A stretch of DNA of 6,325 nucleotides, from contig DASWRT010000477.1 of the NCBI GenBank assembly GCA_036403035.1, positions 1 through 6,325 of the forward strand, given 5' to 3'. Origin of the DNA: DASWRT01 sp036403035 (GTDB taxonomy: Bacteria > Pseudomonadota > Alphaproteobacteria > ATCC43930 > CGMCC-115725). Below, piece after piece: positions 1 to 6,179 of the stretch. The position numbers were made by a program, and so were the translations under genes. The notes below the pieces were generated by a model. That model was not told the DNA's origin. It saw only the letters and a list, made by a program, of their open reading frames with translations, and made no database searches. Each line of letters opens with the position of its first letter. Positions within the stretch are counted from its first letter, which is position 1.

Positions 1-13
1 AAAGGTCCGCTAG

Positions 14-31
14 ACTGTATGCAAATACAGT
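14..31. promoter_or_regulatory. LexA operator (SOS box), E. coli type
   Basis: The sequence ACTGTAT-GCAA-ATACAGT is a perfect dyad with two 7-base arms around a 4-base centre, and it contains the exact CTGT-N8-ACAG core at 15-30. This is the LexA-binding consensus of gamma- and betaproteobacteria. Alphaproteobacterial LexA instead recognises GTTC-N7-GTTC. The box lies about 100 bases before the ATG at 134, where an operator controlling an imuA gene would be expected. I infer that LexA represses transcription running rightward into the ImuA-like reading frame. I cannot assign -35 and -10 elements, because part of the promoter may lie outside the window. Nothing recognisable lies between the box and the start codon (32-133). 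Confidence 0.8.
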
Positions 32-133
32 ACTCCGGGAGGGTCTCGGAAGTACGCCACCGTCGAGCAAGACGGCCGAGTTGCGACGCCCTCCCGCTGC
101 CCCCCGTGAGCCTTCGTCCACCCGGTCACCGCG

Positions 134-301
134 ATGTCCTCGCCTTCCTCCCTGCTGCCGCTGGAGCACCTGCATCCGGCGTTGTGGCGCGCGCACCAGC
201 TGGGGCGCGGGCGGGAGGCGGTGCAGGCGAGCGGTTATGCCGCGCTCGATGCCGAACTGCCGGGCGGCGGCTGGCCGCTGGGCACGCTGATCGAGTTGCT
301 T
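134..301 (+). pseudogene. imuA: 5' fragment of imuA (SOS translesion-synthesis accessory protein)
   Basis: Codons 1-56 resemble the N-terminus of ImuA, a RecA/SulA-related protein that works with ImuB and the error-prone polymerase DnaE2 in SOS mutagenesis. The recognisable pieces are LHPALWRAHQLGRG (residues 13-26), then SGYAALDAELPGGGWPLG (33-50), then the start of the following LIELL. The SGxAALDAELPGGGWP block is the hallmark of the family. ImuA is normally well over 200 residues, so only about its first quarter is here. ATG 134 is the only start after the in-frame stop at 107-109; no good Shine-Dalgarno sequence precedes it. The LexA box upstream fits an imuA promoter. No imuB or dnaE2 follows. 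I identified the family from recalled sequence features, without a database search. Confidence 0.75.
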
Positions 302-898
302 GCCGCGATCCCGAGCATCATCTACGGCATCTGGGGCCTGTTCGTCTTCGCGCCGTTCCTCCAGAGCTACGTGCAGCCGGCGATCATCAACACGCTGGGC
401 GCCATTCCGGGGATCGGCAACCTGTTCGCCGGGCCGCCGCTCGGCATCGGCATCCTCACCGCCGGCCTCATCCTCGGGATCATGGTGCTGCCCTTCATCG
501 CGTCGATCACGCGCGACGTGTTCGAGACGGTGCCGCCGATGCTGCGCGAGTCCGCGTACGGAGTCGGCGCGACGATGTGGGAGGTGATCCGGAACGTCGT
601 CCTGCCCTACACGCGCGTCGGCGTCGTCGGCGGCGTGATGCTCGGCCTCGGCCGCGCGCTCGGCGAGACGATGGCCGTCACCTTCGTCATCGGCAACGCG
701 CACCGCATCCAAGGTTCCATCCTGGCGCCGGGGACGACGATCTCCGCGTCGCTGGCCAACGAGTTCACCGAGGCGGTCGGCGACCTCTATGTGTCGTCGT
801 TGATCGCGCTCGGCTTCATCCTGTTCCTCATCACCTTCGTCGTGCTTGCGGCGGCAAAGTTCATGCTGATCCGCATGCAGCGCCGGGCGGGACTCTGA
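134..898 (+). CDS. pstC: Chimeric ORF: ImuA N-terminus fused to C-terminal part of phosphate permease PstC
   Basis: The 254-residue product is PstC from about residue 54 on. PstC is one of the two inner-membrane permease subunits of the PstSCAB phosphate importer. Visible PstC features are ELLAAIPSIIYGIWGLFVFAP (54-74, described here as the conserved entry to a membrane helix), hydrophobic segments near 101-124, 161-186 and 218-243, the EAA loop that contacts the PstB ATPase (E139 to LP at 157-158), and the conserved GRALGETM segment (173-180), whose Arg and Glu are implicated in phosphate transport. The N-terminal helices of a normal PstC (roughly 300 residues or more) are missing, replaced by a soluble ImuA-like segment. 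The TGA is 4 bases before pstA. A working permease from this frame is unlikely; the true gene probably began upstream in the source genome. Confidence 0.8.
   Translation: MSSPSSLLPLEHLHPALWRAHQLGRGREAVQASGYAALDAELPGGGWPLGTLIELLAAIPSIIYGIWGLFVFAPFLQSYVQPAIINTLGAIPGIGNLFAGPPLGIGILTAGLILGIMVLPFIASITRDVFETVPPMLRESAYGVGATMWEVIRNVVLPYTRVGVVGGVMLGLGRALGETMAVTFVIGNAHRIQGSILAPGTTISASLANEFTEAVGDLYVSSLIALGFILFLITFVVLAAAKFMLIRMQRRAGL
293..301. other. Junction between ImuA-like and PstC sequence
   Basis: Similarity changes from ImuA to PstC inside one uninterrupted frame at codons 54-56, which encode Glu-Leu-Leu. ImuA typically reads I/TELL at this point, and PstC typically reads ELLAAIPS at the start of a membrane segment. 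The nine bases GAGTTGCTT could therefore belong to either parent, so the exact breakpoint is ambiguous within a few bases on either side. There is no insertion sequence, target duplication or tRNA at the join. This looks like a join at a short stretch of shared sequence, either biological or from assembly or amplification. Confidence 0.7.
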
Positions 899-902
899 CG
901 CC

Positions 903-1751
903 ATGGAATCCGCCCTCTACGCCCGCCGCCGGGCAAGGAACGCCGTCGTCATCACGCTGTCGCTCGCCGCGACCGCGCTCGGCATCCTGTGGCTCGCGCT
1001 GATCCTCGGGACGCTGCTCGTCAACGGCCTGGGCGCGCTGAAGCCGTCGCTCTTCACCGAGATGACGCCGCCGCCCGGCAGCGCGGGCGGCCTGCTCAAC
1101 GCGATCTTCGGCAGCGCCGCGATGACGGTGCTGGCGACTCTCCTCGGCACCCCCGTCGGCGTGCTCGCCGGCACGTTCCTGGCCGAATACAGCCGCGGCA
1201 GCCGGCTCGCCGAGGTGATCCGGTTCATCAACGACATCCTGCTCAGCGCGCCGTCGATCATCGTCGGGCTCTTCGTCTACGAGATCATGGTCGTGCAGAT
1301 GGGCCACTTCTCCGCCTGGGCGGGCGTGGTGGCGCTGGCGATCCTGGTCGTCCCGGTCGTCGTGCGGACCACCGAGGACATGCTGAACCTCGTGCCGAAC
1401 ACGCTGCGCGAGGCGGCGGCGGCGCTGGGCGCGCCGAAATCGACGATGATCGTCCGCGTCGCCTATCGCGCCGCCGTGCAGGGCATGCTGACCGGCGTGC
1501 TGCTGGCGGTCGCGCGCATTGCCGGCGAGACCGCGCCGCTCCTCTTCACGGCGCTCAACAACCAATTCTGGTCGGCGAACCTCAACGCGCCGATGGCGAA
1601 CCTGCCGGTCGTCATCTTCCAGTTCGCGATGAGTCCCTATGCCGACTGGCAGAGCCTCGCCTGGGGCGGCGCCCTGCTGATCACCGCGGCGATCCTCGTG
1701 CTCAACGTCACGGCGCGAGTGCTCGCTTCCTGGAGCAGCCTCTCGAAATGA
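903..1751 (+). CDS. pstA: Phosphate ABC transporter permease PstA
   Basis: This encodes a 282-residue inner-membrane protein, the second permease of the Pst high-affinity phosphate importer, which pairs with PstC and is driven by PstB. Hydrophobic segments lie near residues 14-40, 72-94, 112-133, 139-155, 195-215 and 252-272, giving the usual six-helix layout. The EAA cytoplasmic loop begins at LREAAAALGA (168-177). The PstA-typical ARIAGETAPLLFTALNNQFW follows at 204-223. Length is normal and the gene looks complete. The ATG at 903 starts 4 bases after the upstream stop, with a GC-rich purine run (GGGCGGGA) before it as a possible ribosome-binding site. Its 3' end overlaps pstB by ATGA, indicating translational coupling in one operon. 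Confidence 0.96.
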   Translation: MESALYARRRARNAVVITLSLAATALGILWLALILGTLLVNGLGALKPSLFTEMTPPPGSAGGLLNAIFGSAAMTVLATLLGTPVGVLAGTFLAEYSRGSRLAEVIRFINDILLSAPSIIVGLFVYEIMVVQMGHFSAWAGVVALAILVVPVVVRTTEDMLNLVPNTLREAAAALGAPKSTMIVRVAYRAAVQGMLTGVLLAVARIAGETAPLLFTALNNQFWSANLNAPMANLPVVIFQFAMSPYADWQSLAWGGALLITAAILVLNVTARVLASWSSLSK

Positions 1752-2635
1752 GCCCGACCGACATCATGTCCACCGCTCCCGAGCGTCCCTCCGCCGCGGT
1801 CTCCACGCCCCGGCCCTTTACGCCTCAGCGCGCCGCCGCCGAGCGGGGCGACCGGCCGGACGCGGACAGGACCGCCTCGCTGGCGCCGAAGGTCGTGATC
1901 CGCGACCTGTCGTTCTATTACAAACAGTTCGAGGCGCTGAAGGGGATCAACCTGACGCTCTACGACAAGCGCGTCACCGCCTTCATCGGTCCGTCGGGCT
2001 GCGGGAAGTCGACGCTGCTGCGCATCCTGAACCGGATCTACGACCTCTATCCGGGGCAGCGCGCCGCGGGCGAGGTGCTGGTCGACGGCACCAACATCCT
2101 CGACCCCGGCCAGGACCTCAACCTGCTGCGGGCGCGGATCGGCATGGTGTTCCAGAAGCCGACGCCGTTCCCGATGTCGATCTTCGACAACATCGCCTTC
2201 GGCATCCGTCTCTACGAGAAGCTCTCCAACGGAGAGCTGCAGGACCGGGTCGAGCAGGCGCTGGTCCGCGCCGGCCTATGGGACGAGGTCAAGGACAAGC
2301 TGCGGCAGAGCGGCCTCAGCCTCTCGGGCGGCCAGCAACAGCGCCTCTGCATCGCGCGTGCGATCGCGGTGCAGCCGGAAGTGCTGCTGCTCGACGAGCC
2401 GACCTCGGCGCTCGACCCGCTCTCGACGCAGCGCATCGAGGAGCTGATCGAGGAACTGAAGACCGACTACTGCATCGCGATCGTCACGCACAACATGCAG
2501 CAGGCGGCGCGCAGCTCCGACTACACCGCCTTCATGTATCTGGGCGAACTGATCGAGTTCGACGAAACCGAGTCGATCTTCACGCACCCGAAGAACCGGC
2601 GGACCGAGGACTACATCACTGGCCGGTTCGGCTGA
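1748..2635 (+). CDS. pstB: Phosphate import ATP-binding protein PstB
   Basis: This is the cytoplasmic ATPase of the Pst importer; it hydrolyses ATP to drive phosphate uptake through PstC/PstA. In the 295-residue product the ABC motifs are all intact: Walker A GPSGCGKST (81-89), Q-loop Gln136 in MVFQKPTPFPMS, signature LSGGQQQRL (192-200), Walker B EVLLLDEP (211-218), D-loop SALD (220-223) and H-loop His248 in VTHNM. The C-terminus EDYITGRFG is characteristic of PstB. I chose the ATG at 1748, which overlaps the pstA stop (ATGA) and has GGAG about 12 bases upstream. An alternative ATG lies at 1766. The first ~46 residues are an Ala/Pro/Arg-rich, probably disordered extension before the ABC domain, longer than in E. 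coli PstB. Confidence 0.97.
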   Translation: MSPTDIMSTAPERPSAAVSTPRPFTPQRAAAERGDRPDADRTASLAPKVVIRDLSFYYKQFEALKGINLTLYDKRVTAFIGPSGCGKSTLLRILNRIYDLYPGQRAAGEVLVDGTNILDPGQDLNLLRARIGMVFQKPTPFPMSIFDNIAFGIRLYEKLSNGELQDRVEQALVRAGLWDEVKDKLRQSGLSLSGGQQQRLCIARAIAVQPEVLLLDEPTSALDPLSTQRIEELIEELKTDYCIAIVTHNMQQAARSSDYTAFMYLGELIEFDETESIFTHPKNRRTEDYITGRFG

Positions 2636-2660
2636 CCGGCGGTCGGAAAGGCAAAGCCCG

Positions 2661-3434
2661 ATGGCATCGGAACACATCATCAAGAGCTATGACGACGAGC
2701 TGCGGCGCCTCACCAACGCCGTGACTCAGATGGGCGGCCTCGCCGAGCGGCAGATCTCGGCGGCGATCGAGGCCGTCATCAAGCGCGACAGCGAACTGGC
2801 CGCCAACGTCGTCGAGACCGACAGCCAGGTCGACCAGCTCGAACAGGAGGTGACGCAGCTCGTCGTGCGCCTCCTGGCGCTGCGGCAGCCGATGGCGCGC
2901 GACCTCCGCGACATCCTGGCCGCGCTGCGCATCGCGAGCGACCTGGAGCGGATCTGCGACTACGCGGCGAACGTCGCGAAGCGCTCGATCGTGCTCAATC
3001 AGGCGCCGCCGGTCAGGCCGGTCTATGCGCTGCCGCGGATGGCGCGCCTCGCCGAGGAGCTGACGAAGGAGGTGCTGGACGCCTATGTCGAGCGCGACGC
3101 CGACAAGGCGATCGCGGCCTGGGCGCGCGACGAAGAGCTGGACGAAATGTACACCGGCCTCTTCCGCGAGCTGCTGACCTACATGATGGAGGATCCGCGC
3201 AACATCACGGCCTCCACGCACCTCCTGTTCATGGCGAAGAACATCGAGCGGATCGGCGACCACGCGACCAACATCGCCGAGACGATCTACTTCCTCGTGC
3301 ACGGAAGGCGGCTCGATCAGGTGCGGCCCAAGGGCGACCGCTCGAACACGACGTTCGTGGCGCCGGGCGACGCGGGCACGATCTCCGCTGCCAGCACCAC
3401 CGCCGCCGCCGCTCCCGACGAGGAGGAGGCGTAA
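2661..3434 (+). CDS. phoU: Phosphate signalling regulator PhoU
   Basis: PhoU is a peripheral cytoplasmic protein that links Pst transporter state to the PhoR kinase and keeps the Pho regulon off when phosphate is plentiful. The 257-residue product has two PhoU three-helix repeats, each carrying the metal-binding E-x3-D-x3-N signature: E96-RIC-D100-YAA-N104 and E196-RIG-D200-HAT-N204. The ATG at 2661 has GGAAAGG at 2645-2651, 9 bases upstream, and follows the pstB stop by 25 bases, so it is probably cotranscribed. The C-terminus (about 225-257) is a low-complexity Thr/Ala-rich tail ending in DEEEA, outside the conserved fold. The gene looks intact. Confidence 0.96.
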   Translation: MASEHIIKSYDDELRRLTNAVTQMGGLAERQISAAIEAVIKRDSELAANVVETDSQVDQLEQEVTQLVVRLLALRQPMARDLRDILAALRIASDLERICDYAANVAKRSIVLNQAPPVRPVYALPRMARLAEELTKEVLDAYVERDADKAIAAWARDEELDEMYTGLFRELLTYMMEDPRNITASTHLLFMAKNIERIGDHATNIAETIYFLVHGRRLDQVRPKGDRSNTTFVAPGDAGTISAASTTAAAAPDEEEA

Positions 3435-3473
3435 CGGCTTGTGCGCGGCCGAGCGTCGCCGTCCCGCTGCGCG

Positions 3474-4430
3474 TCAGGAGGGGTGCTTCAGGTGATCGGC
3501 GAAGAACCGGGTGACCTGATCGATGCTGTCCGTCCAGGCGGACGGGTCGCCGCCGGTCGAGGCGCCCCGTCCGCCCGGCGCGTTCGGGTTGGTCCGGTTC
3601 GCGACGTAGCGGACCGGGAAGCGGCTGTCGAAGGAATGGTGCGCTCCCGGATAGACCTTGAGCGCGACCGGATAGCCGTTCGTCGCAGCAGAGGCGGCAA
3701 GCCGGCGGCAATGCTCGGCGGGCGTCCAATCGTCCTTTTCGCCGGCAAGGATCAGCAGCGGCGCGATCGGCTCGTAGGCTCCGTCATAGGTAACGGGCTC
3801 GCCGGCGGTCCTGTGCTCGCGCCGCGCAGTCCAGCTCCCATACCGGCCGGCGCAGCCGGGATAAAGGGCGATCCCCGCCGCGAAGCCGTCGCGCTTGGCC
3901 GCGGCGAGCGGCGCGTCGGGCGCAGAGGGGATCGCCATCGCGAGGAGCGTCGTCGAGCCGCCGTGCGAGCCGCCCATGATCCCGACATGCCTGCCGTCGA
4001 CGAAGGGCAGGGTGCGCAGATAGGCGAGCGCCGCGTAGGCGTCGACGGCGCTCTGCGACACCGACGCGGCGGGCGTCCGCCGGTCCGGCGGCACGGTGCA
4101 GATGCCGTCGGGGAAGCCGCGCGTCCCGAAGCTGTCCGGCATCAGGACGACGTAGCCCTGCTGCGCCAGCAGGTCCGCCCAGCGCTTCGGCGAACCGCTC
4201 GATCTCGGTCCGAGGCCGCTGCAATCATGCGCGACGACGACTGCCGGGAACGGTCCGCCGCCTCCGGCCCCCGGCCGGATCAGCTCCGCCGGGATCGTCT
4301 CGGCATGACCGGCGATCTGCGTCGGAACGGCGACCTCCTCAGAGGCGGCGGGTCCGCCGCCGATTCCGCCGCACCCGGCGATCGCGACGGCCATCGCCGT
4401 TGCTCCCTTTCTCATCCATGCCGCAACCAT
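3474..4430 (-). CDS. Dienelactone hydrolase-family alpha/beta hydrolase, putative lipoprotein
   Basis: This is an exported-looking alpha/beta hydrolase of 318 residues. The N-terminus has a hydrophobic stretch ending in the lipobox-like IAGC (17-20), followed by a Gly-rich linker, suggesting lipidation at Cys20 and a periplasmic location. The fold is marked by FPAVVVAHDC (61-70), the nucleophile elbow GGSHGG (153-158, Ser155), an acidic residue in GEKDDWTP (Asp233 or 234) and the histidine in YPGAHHSFD (His265 likely). A Ser nucleophile replaces the Cys of classical dienelactone hydrolase; the substrate cannot be inferred. Four further cysteines (70, 111, 193, 241) could form disulfides in the periplasm. 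The start is uncertain: ATG 4430 has a weak GGAA upstream and ATG 4415 gives a shorter signal. It is convergent with phoU and divergent from phoB, so it splits the usual phoU-phoB pair. Confidence 0.85.
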   Translation of the reverse strand: MVAAWMRKGATAMAVAIAGCGGIGGGPAASEEVAVPTQIAGHAETIPAELIRPGAGGGGPFPAVVVAHDCSGLGPRSSGSPKRWADLLAQQGYVVLMPDSFGTRGFPDGICTVPPDRRTPAASVSQSAVDAYAALAYLRTLPFVDGRHVGIMGGSHGGSTTLLAMAIPSAPDAPLAAAKRDGFAAGIALYPGCAGRYGSWTARREHRTAGEPVTYDGAYEPIAPLLILAGEKDDWTPAEHCRRLAASAATNGYPVALKVYPGAHHSFDSRFPVRYVANRTNPNAPGGRGASTGGDPSAWTDSIDQVTRFFADHLKHPS

Positions 4431-4507
4431 GGCGAGTTCCGATCATGCTCCGCCCATCGCCCGATCCAGCCTATGACGTCTCCCCAGCGCGTGCGAGTGC
4501 CTTGCAG
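4431..4507. promoter_or_regulatory. Divergent intergenic region, hydrolase / phoB
   Basis: These 77 bases separate the start of the minus-strand hydrolase from the phoB start and must hold the 5' signals of both genes unless promoters lie inside the neighbouring coding sequence. I see no pair of CTGTCAT-like direct repeats, so no Pho box. TATGAC at 4472-4477 is the best -10-like hexamer for phoB but has no matching -35. No sigma-70 promoter can be assigned with confidence. Confidence 0.4.
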
Positions 4508-5200
4508 ATGAAGCCGCTCGTCCTGATCGTCGATGACGAGACGGCGCTGGTCACGATGATCCGCTACAACCTCGAACGCGAAGGGTTCGAGGTCTGCGAG
4601 GCCACCGACGGCGAGGATGCGCTGGTGCAGATCGCCGAGCGCAAGCCGAACGTCGTGCTGCTCGACTGGATGCTGCCGCTCGTCTCCGGGATCGAGGTCT
4701 GCCGCCAGATCCGCCGCTCGCCCGCGACCCGCGCGCTGCCGGTGATCATGCTGACGGCGCGCGGCGAGGAAGCCGACCGGGTGCGCGGCCTCAACAGCGG
4801 CGCCGACGACTACGTCGTGAAGCCGTTCAGCCCCGGCGAGTTGGTCGCCCGCGTCCGCGCCGTGATGCGGCGGGCGCAGCCGGATGCGACCGGCGAGATG
4901 CTGACCTTCGCCGACGTCACGATGGACCTCGCGGCGCATCGAGTCACCCGCCAGGGGAAGCCCGTCCATCTCGGGCCGACCGAATTCCGGCTGCTCCGCT
5001 ACCTGATGCAGCATCCGGGACGCGTCTTCTCGCGCGAGCAACTCCTCGACGCGGTGTGGGGCCACGATGTGTATGTTGAGCCGCGCACGGTCGACGTGCA
5101 TATCCGCCGCCTGCGCAAGGCGCTCAACGCCGACACCGAAATCGACGTGGTGCGCACCGTCCGCTCCGCCGGCTACGCCCTCGACACTGCGATCGATTGA
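4508..5200 (+). CDS. phoB: Phosphate regulon response regulator PhoB
   Basis: PhoB is the DNA-binding response regulator of the Pho regulon; when phosphorylated by PhoR it activates phosphate-starvation genes. The 230-residue product has the family's normal length. The receiver domain (about 3-121) has the acidic pair Asp9/Asp10, phospho-acceptor Asp53 in LLDWMLP, Thr83 in MLTARGEEADR and Lys105 in VVKPFSP. An OmpR/PhoB winged-helix domain (about 130-226) follows, with LGPTEFRLLRYLM (155-167), SREQLLDAVWG (175-185) and the recognition helix RTVDVHIRRLRKAL (193-206). The frame is open further upstream, but ATG 4508 places MKPLVLIVDDE exactly where PhoB normally begins. No strong Shine-Dalgarno is visible. 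The gene is detached from phoU by the opposing hydrolase, so it needs its own promoter or readthrough. Confidence 0.95.
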   Translation: MKPLVLIVDDETALVTMIRYNLEREGFEVCEATDGEDALVQIAERKPNVVLLDWMLPLVSGIEVCRQIRRSPATRALPVIMLTARGEEADRVRGLNSGADDYVVKPFSPGELVARVRAVMRRAQPDATGEMLTFADVTMDLAAHRVTRQGKPVHLGPTEFRLLRYLMQHPGRVFSREQLLDAVWGHDVYVEPRTVDVHIRRLRKALNADTEIDVVRTVRSAGYALDTAID

Positions 5201-5229
5201 CGGAGGGCGGGTCGCCTCGTGCGACGACG

Positions 5230-5249
5230 TCGTTCCGGCGCCGGAACGA
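5230..5249. terminator. Perfect palindrome in phoB / DUF1186 convergent gap, candidate bidirectional terminator
   Basis: TCGTTCCGGC and GCCGGAACGA are exact reverse complements and abut with no spacer, giving a 20-base palindrome. In RNA it would fold as an 8-bp stem with a 4-base GCGC loop, equally on both strands. It lies 29 bases after the phoB stop and 3 bases after the stop of the opposing gene, which fits a shared transcription terminator. Neither strand shows a run of T after the stem, so classical intrinsic termination is not certain. A dyad-binding protein site is the alternative. Confidence 0.55.
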
Positions 5250-5252
5250 TCC

Positions 5253-6167
5253 TCACTTGTTCAGGCAACACTTCTTGTATTTCTTGCCGCTACCGCAGGG
5301 GCAGGGGTCGTTCCGGCCGACGTTCCTGAACGTATTGATCACGGGCTCCGCCGAATACGTTCCCGCCGGCATGGCCGCGTTCTTCCCATATCCCCCCAGC
5401 ACACGCCGTGCCTCGTCGCGCTTGGCCTCTTCCGAGAAGGCGTGCCAGTGGGACAGCTCGCCGATCGCGTCGTCGAGCGGGGCGATCCCTTCCCGCTCGA
5501 AACCGGCCATGCGGTCGGGATCGGCGAGGGTCCGCGCCAGATGCTTTTGGAAGTGTCCGTAGCCCATGACCATCCGGTCGATCAGGCCGCGCTTGAAAGC
5601 CTTTTCAACGATCCCCGACAGAGGCTCAAGGCCCAGGAGCGAGACGGCGTCTGTCCAGCCAACCCACACGTTGCTTTCGTGCTGCGGCTGCATCGTGTCG
5701 TACAGGCGGAGCAGATAGGCTTCCGTCTCCTTACGGTCGATGCGTCCGGTCGCGGTCAGATAAGCCAAGGCGTCGAAGGCGCCGGCGCGGACGAACTCAT
5801 CGGCGCCCGATGCCTCGATGACCGCCTTGAGGGCGTCGAGATCGCCGTCATAGGTGCTGATCATGATCTTCTTGAGCGTCTCCGTGACGCCGTCGCCCAG
5901 CACCTCCTCCGCGAGGCTGTCCTCCCGCGCAATGCGGGACAGCGGCGCGAACGCCCGAGTTTCCCGCTTCTCGCCCGCGAGATGAAGGATGAAGAAGAGG
6001 GCCCTCCTGGCGTCGTCCGACCGGTCGGTGCCGTCGGCGAACCGATCGAGCAGGCCGAGCAGACCGGGTGCGGCGGCATCCCAGTTGTCCAGCGCCCACC
6101 GCATGGCTTCCCGCGGCAGGTCGCGACGTGCGGTCGCGAATGCCTGGATCGCTTTCTCTTCGTCCAT
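5253..6167 (-). CDS. DUF1186-like protein with C-terminal SEC-C motif
   Basis: This 304-residue protein has no signal peptide or membrane segment and is presumably cytoplasmic. Residues about 15-250 form a mostly helical repeat-like region with blocks such as DARRALFFILHLAGEKRE (52-69) and DEFVRAGAFDALAYL (123-137), which I recognise as DUF1186-like. The C-terminus has the SEC-C motif, VGRNDPCPCGSGKKYKKCC (283-301), with Zn ligands Cys289, Cys291, Cys300 and Cys301. The same motif ends SecA and many unrelated proteins, where it binds zinc and mediates protein contacts, so the role here is unknown. The start is set by GGAGG 7 bases before ATG 6167, although the frame is open 51 codons further upstream. 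The gene is convergent with phoB and shows no functional link to phosphate. Confidence 0.88.
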   Translation of the reverse strand: MDEEKAIQAFATARRDLPREAMRWALDNWDAAAPGLLGLLDRFADGTDRSDDARRALFFILHLAGEKRETRAFAPLSRIAREDSLAEEVLGDGVTETLKKIMISTYDGDLDALKAVIEASGADEFVRAGAFDALAYLTATGRIDRKETEAYLLRLYDTMQPQHESNVWVGWTDAVSLLGLEPLSGIVEKAFKRGLIDRMVMGYGHFQKHLARTLADPDRMAGFEREGIAPLDDAIGELSHWHAFSEEAKRDEARRVLGGYGKNAAMPAGTYSAEPVINTFRNVGRNDPCPCGSGKKYKKCCLNK

Positions 6168-6174
6168 CAGTGAT

Positions 6175-6179
6175 CCTCC
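6175..6179 (-). promoter_or_regulatory. Ribosome-binding site of the DUF1186-like gene
   Basis: On the minus strand GGAGG is followed by ATCACTG and then the ATG at 6167. This is the strongest Shine-Dalgarno sequence in the window at an ideal distance, and it rules out the longer in-frame start at 6320. Confidence 0.85.

Noticed and set aside
19..1002. Long plus-strand frame of 327 codons starting inside the LexA box
   Set aside because: It is an Arg-rich out-of-frame shadow of the ImuA/PstC frame and reads into pstA in the wrong frame.
2622..2640. GCCGGT/ACCGGC inverted repeat across the pstB stop codon
   Set aside because: The stem is only 6 bp with a 7-base loop and no T-tract; such repeats are expected by chance in GC-rich DNA, and phoU follows closely in the same operon.
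3435..3473. Possible terminator between convergent phoU and the hydrolase
   Set aside because: Only 4-base complementary arms can be found and no T-tract on either strand.
4472..4477. TATGAC as a phoB -10 element
   Set aside because: Four of six matches with no -35 hexamer at the proper distance; not enough to call a promoter.
4400..4507. Upstream in-frame starts for phoB
   Set aside because: These 36 codons overlap the hydrolase start on the other strand and do not resemble PhoB, which begins at MKPLVLIVDDE.
3441..4511. Long plus-strand frame of 356 codons opposite the hydrolase
   Set aside because: The product is Arg/Gly-rich without family motifs; the minus-strand frame has a complete alpha/beta hydrolase with catalytic motifs, so this is a GC-driven shadow.
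5067..6173. Long plus-strand frame of 368 codons from the phoB 3' end through the DUF1186-like gene
   Set aside because: It has no recognisable domains and is antisense to a frame with a clear SEC-C motif and a strong ribosome-binding site.
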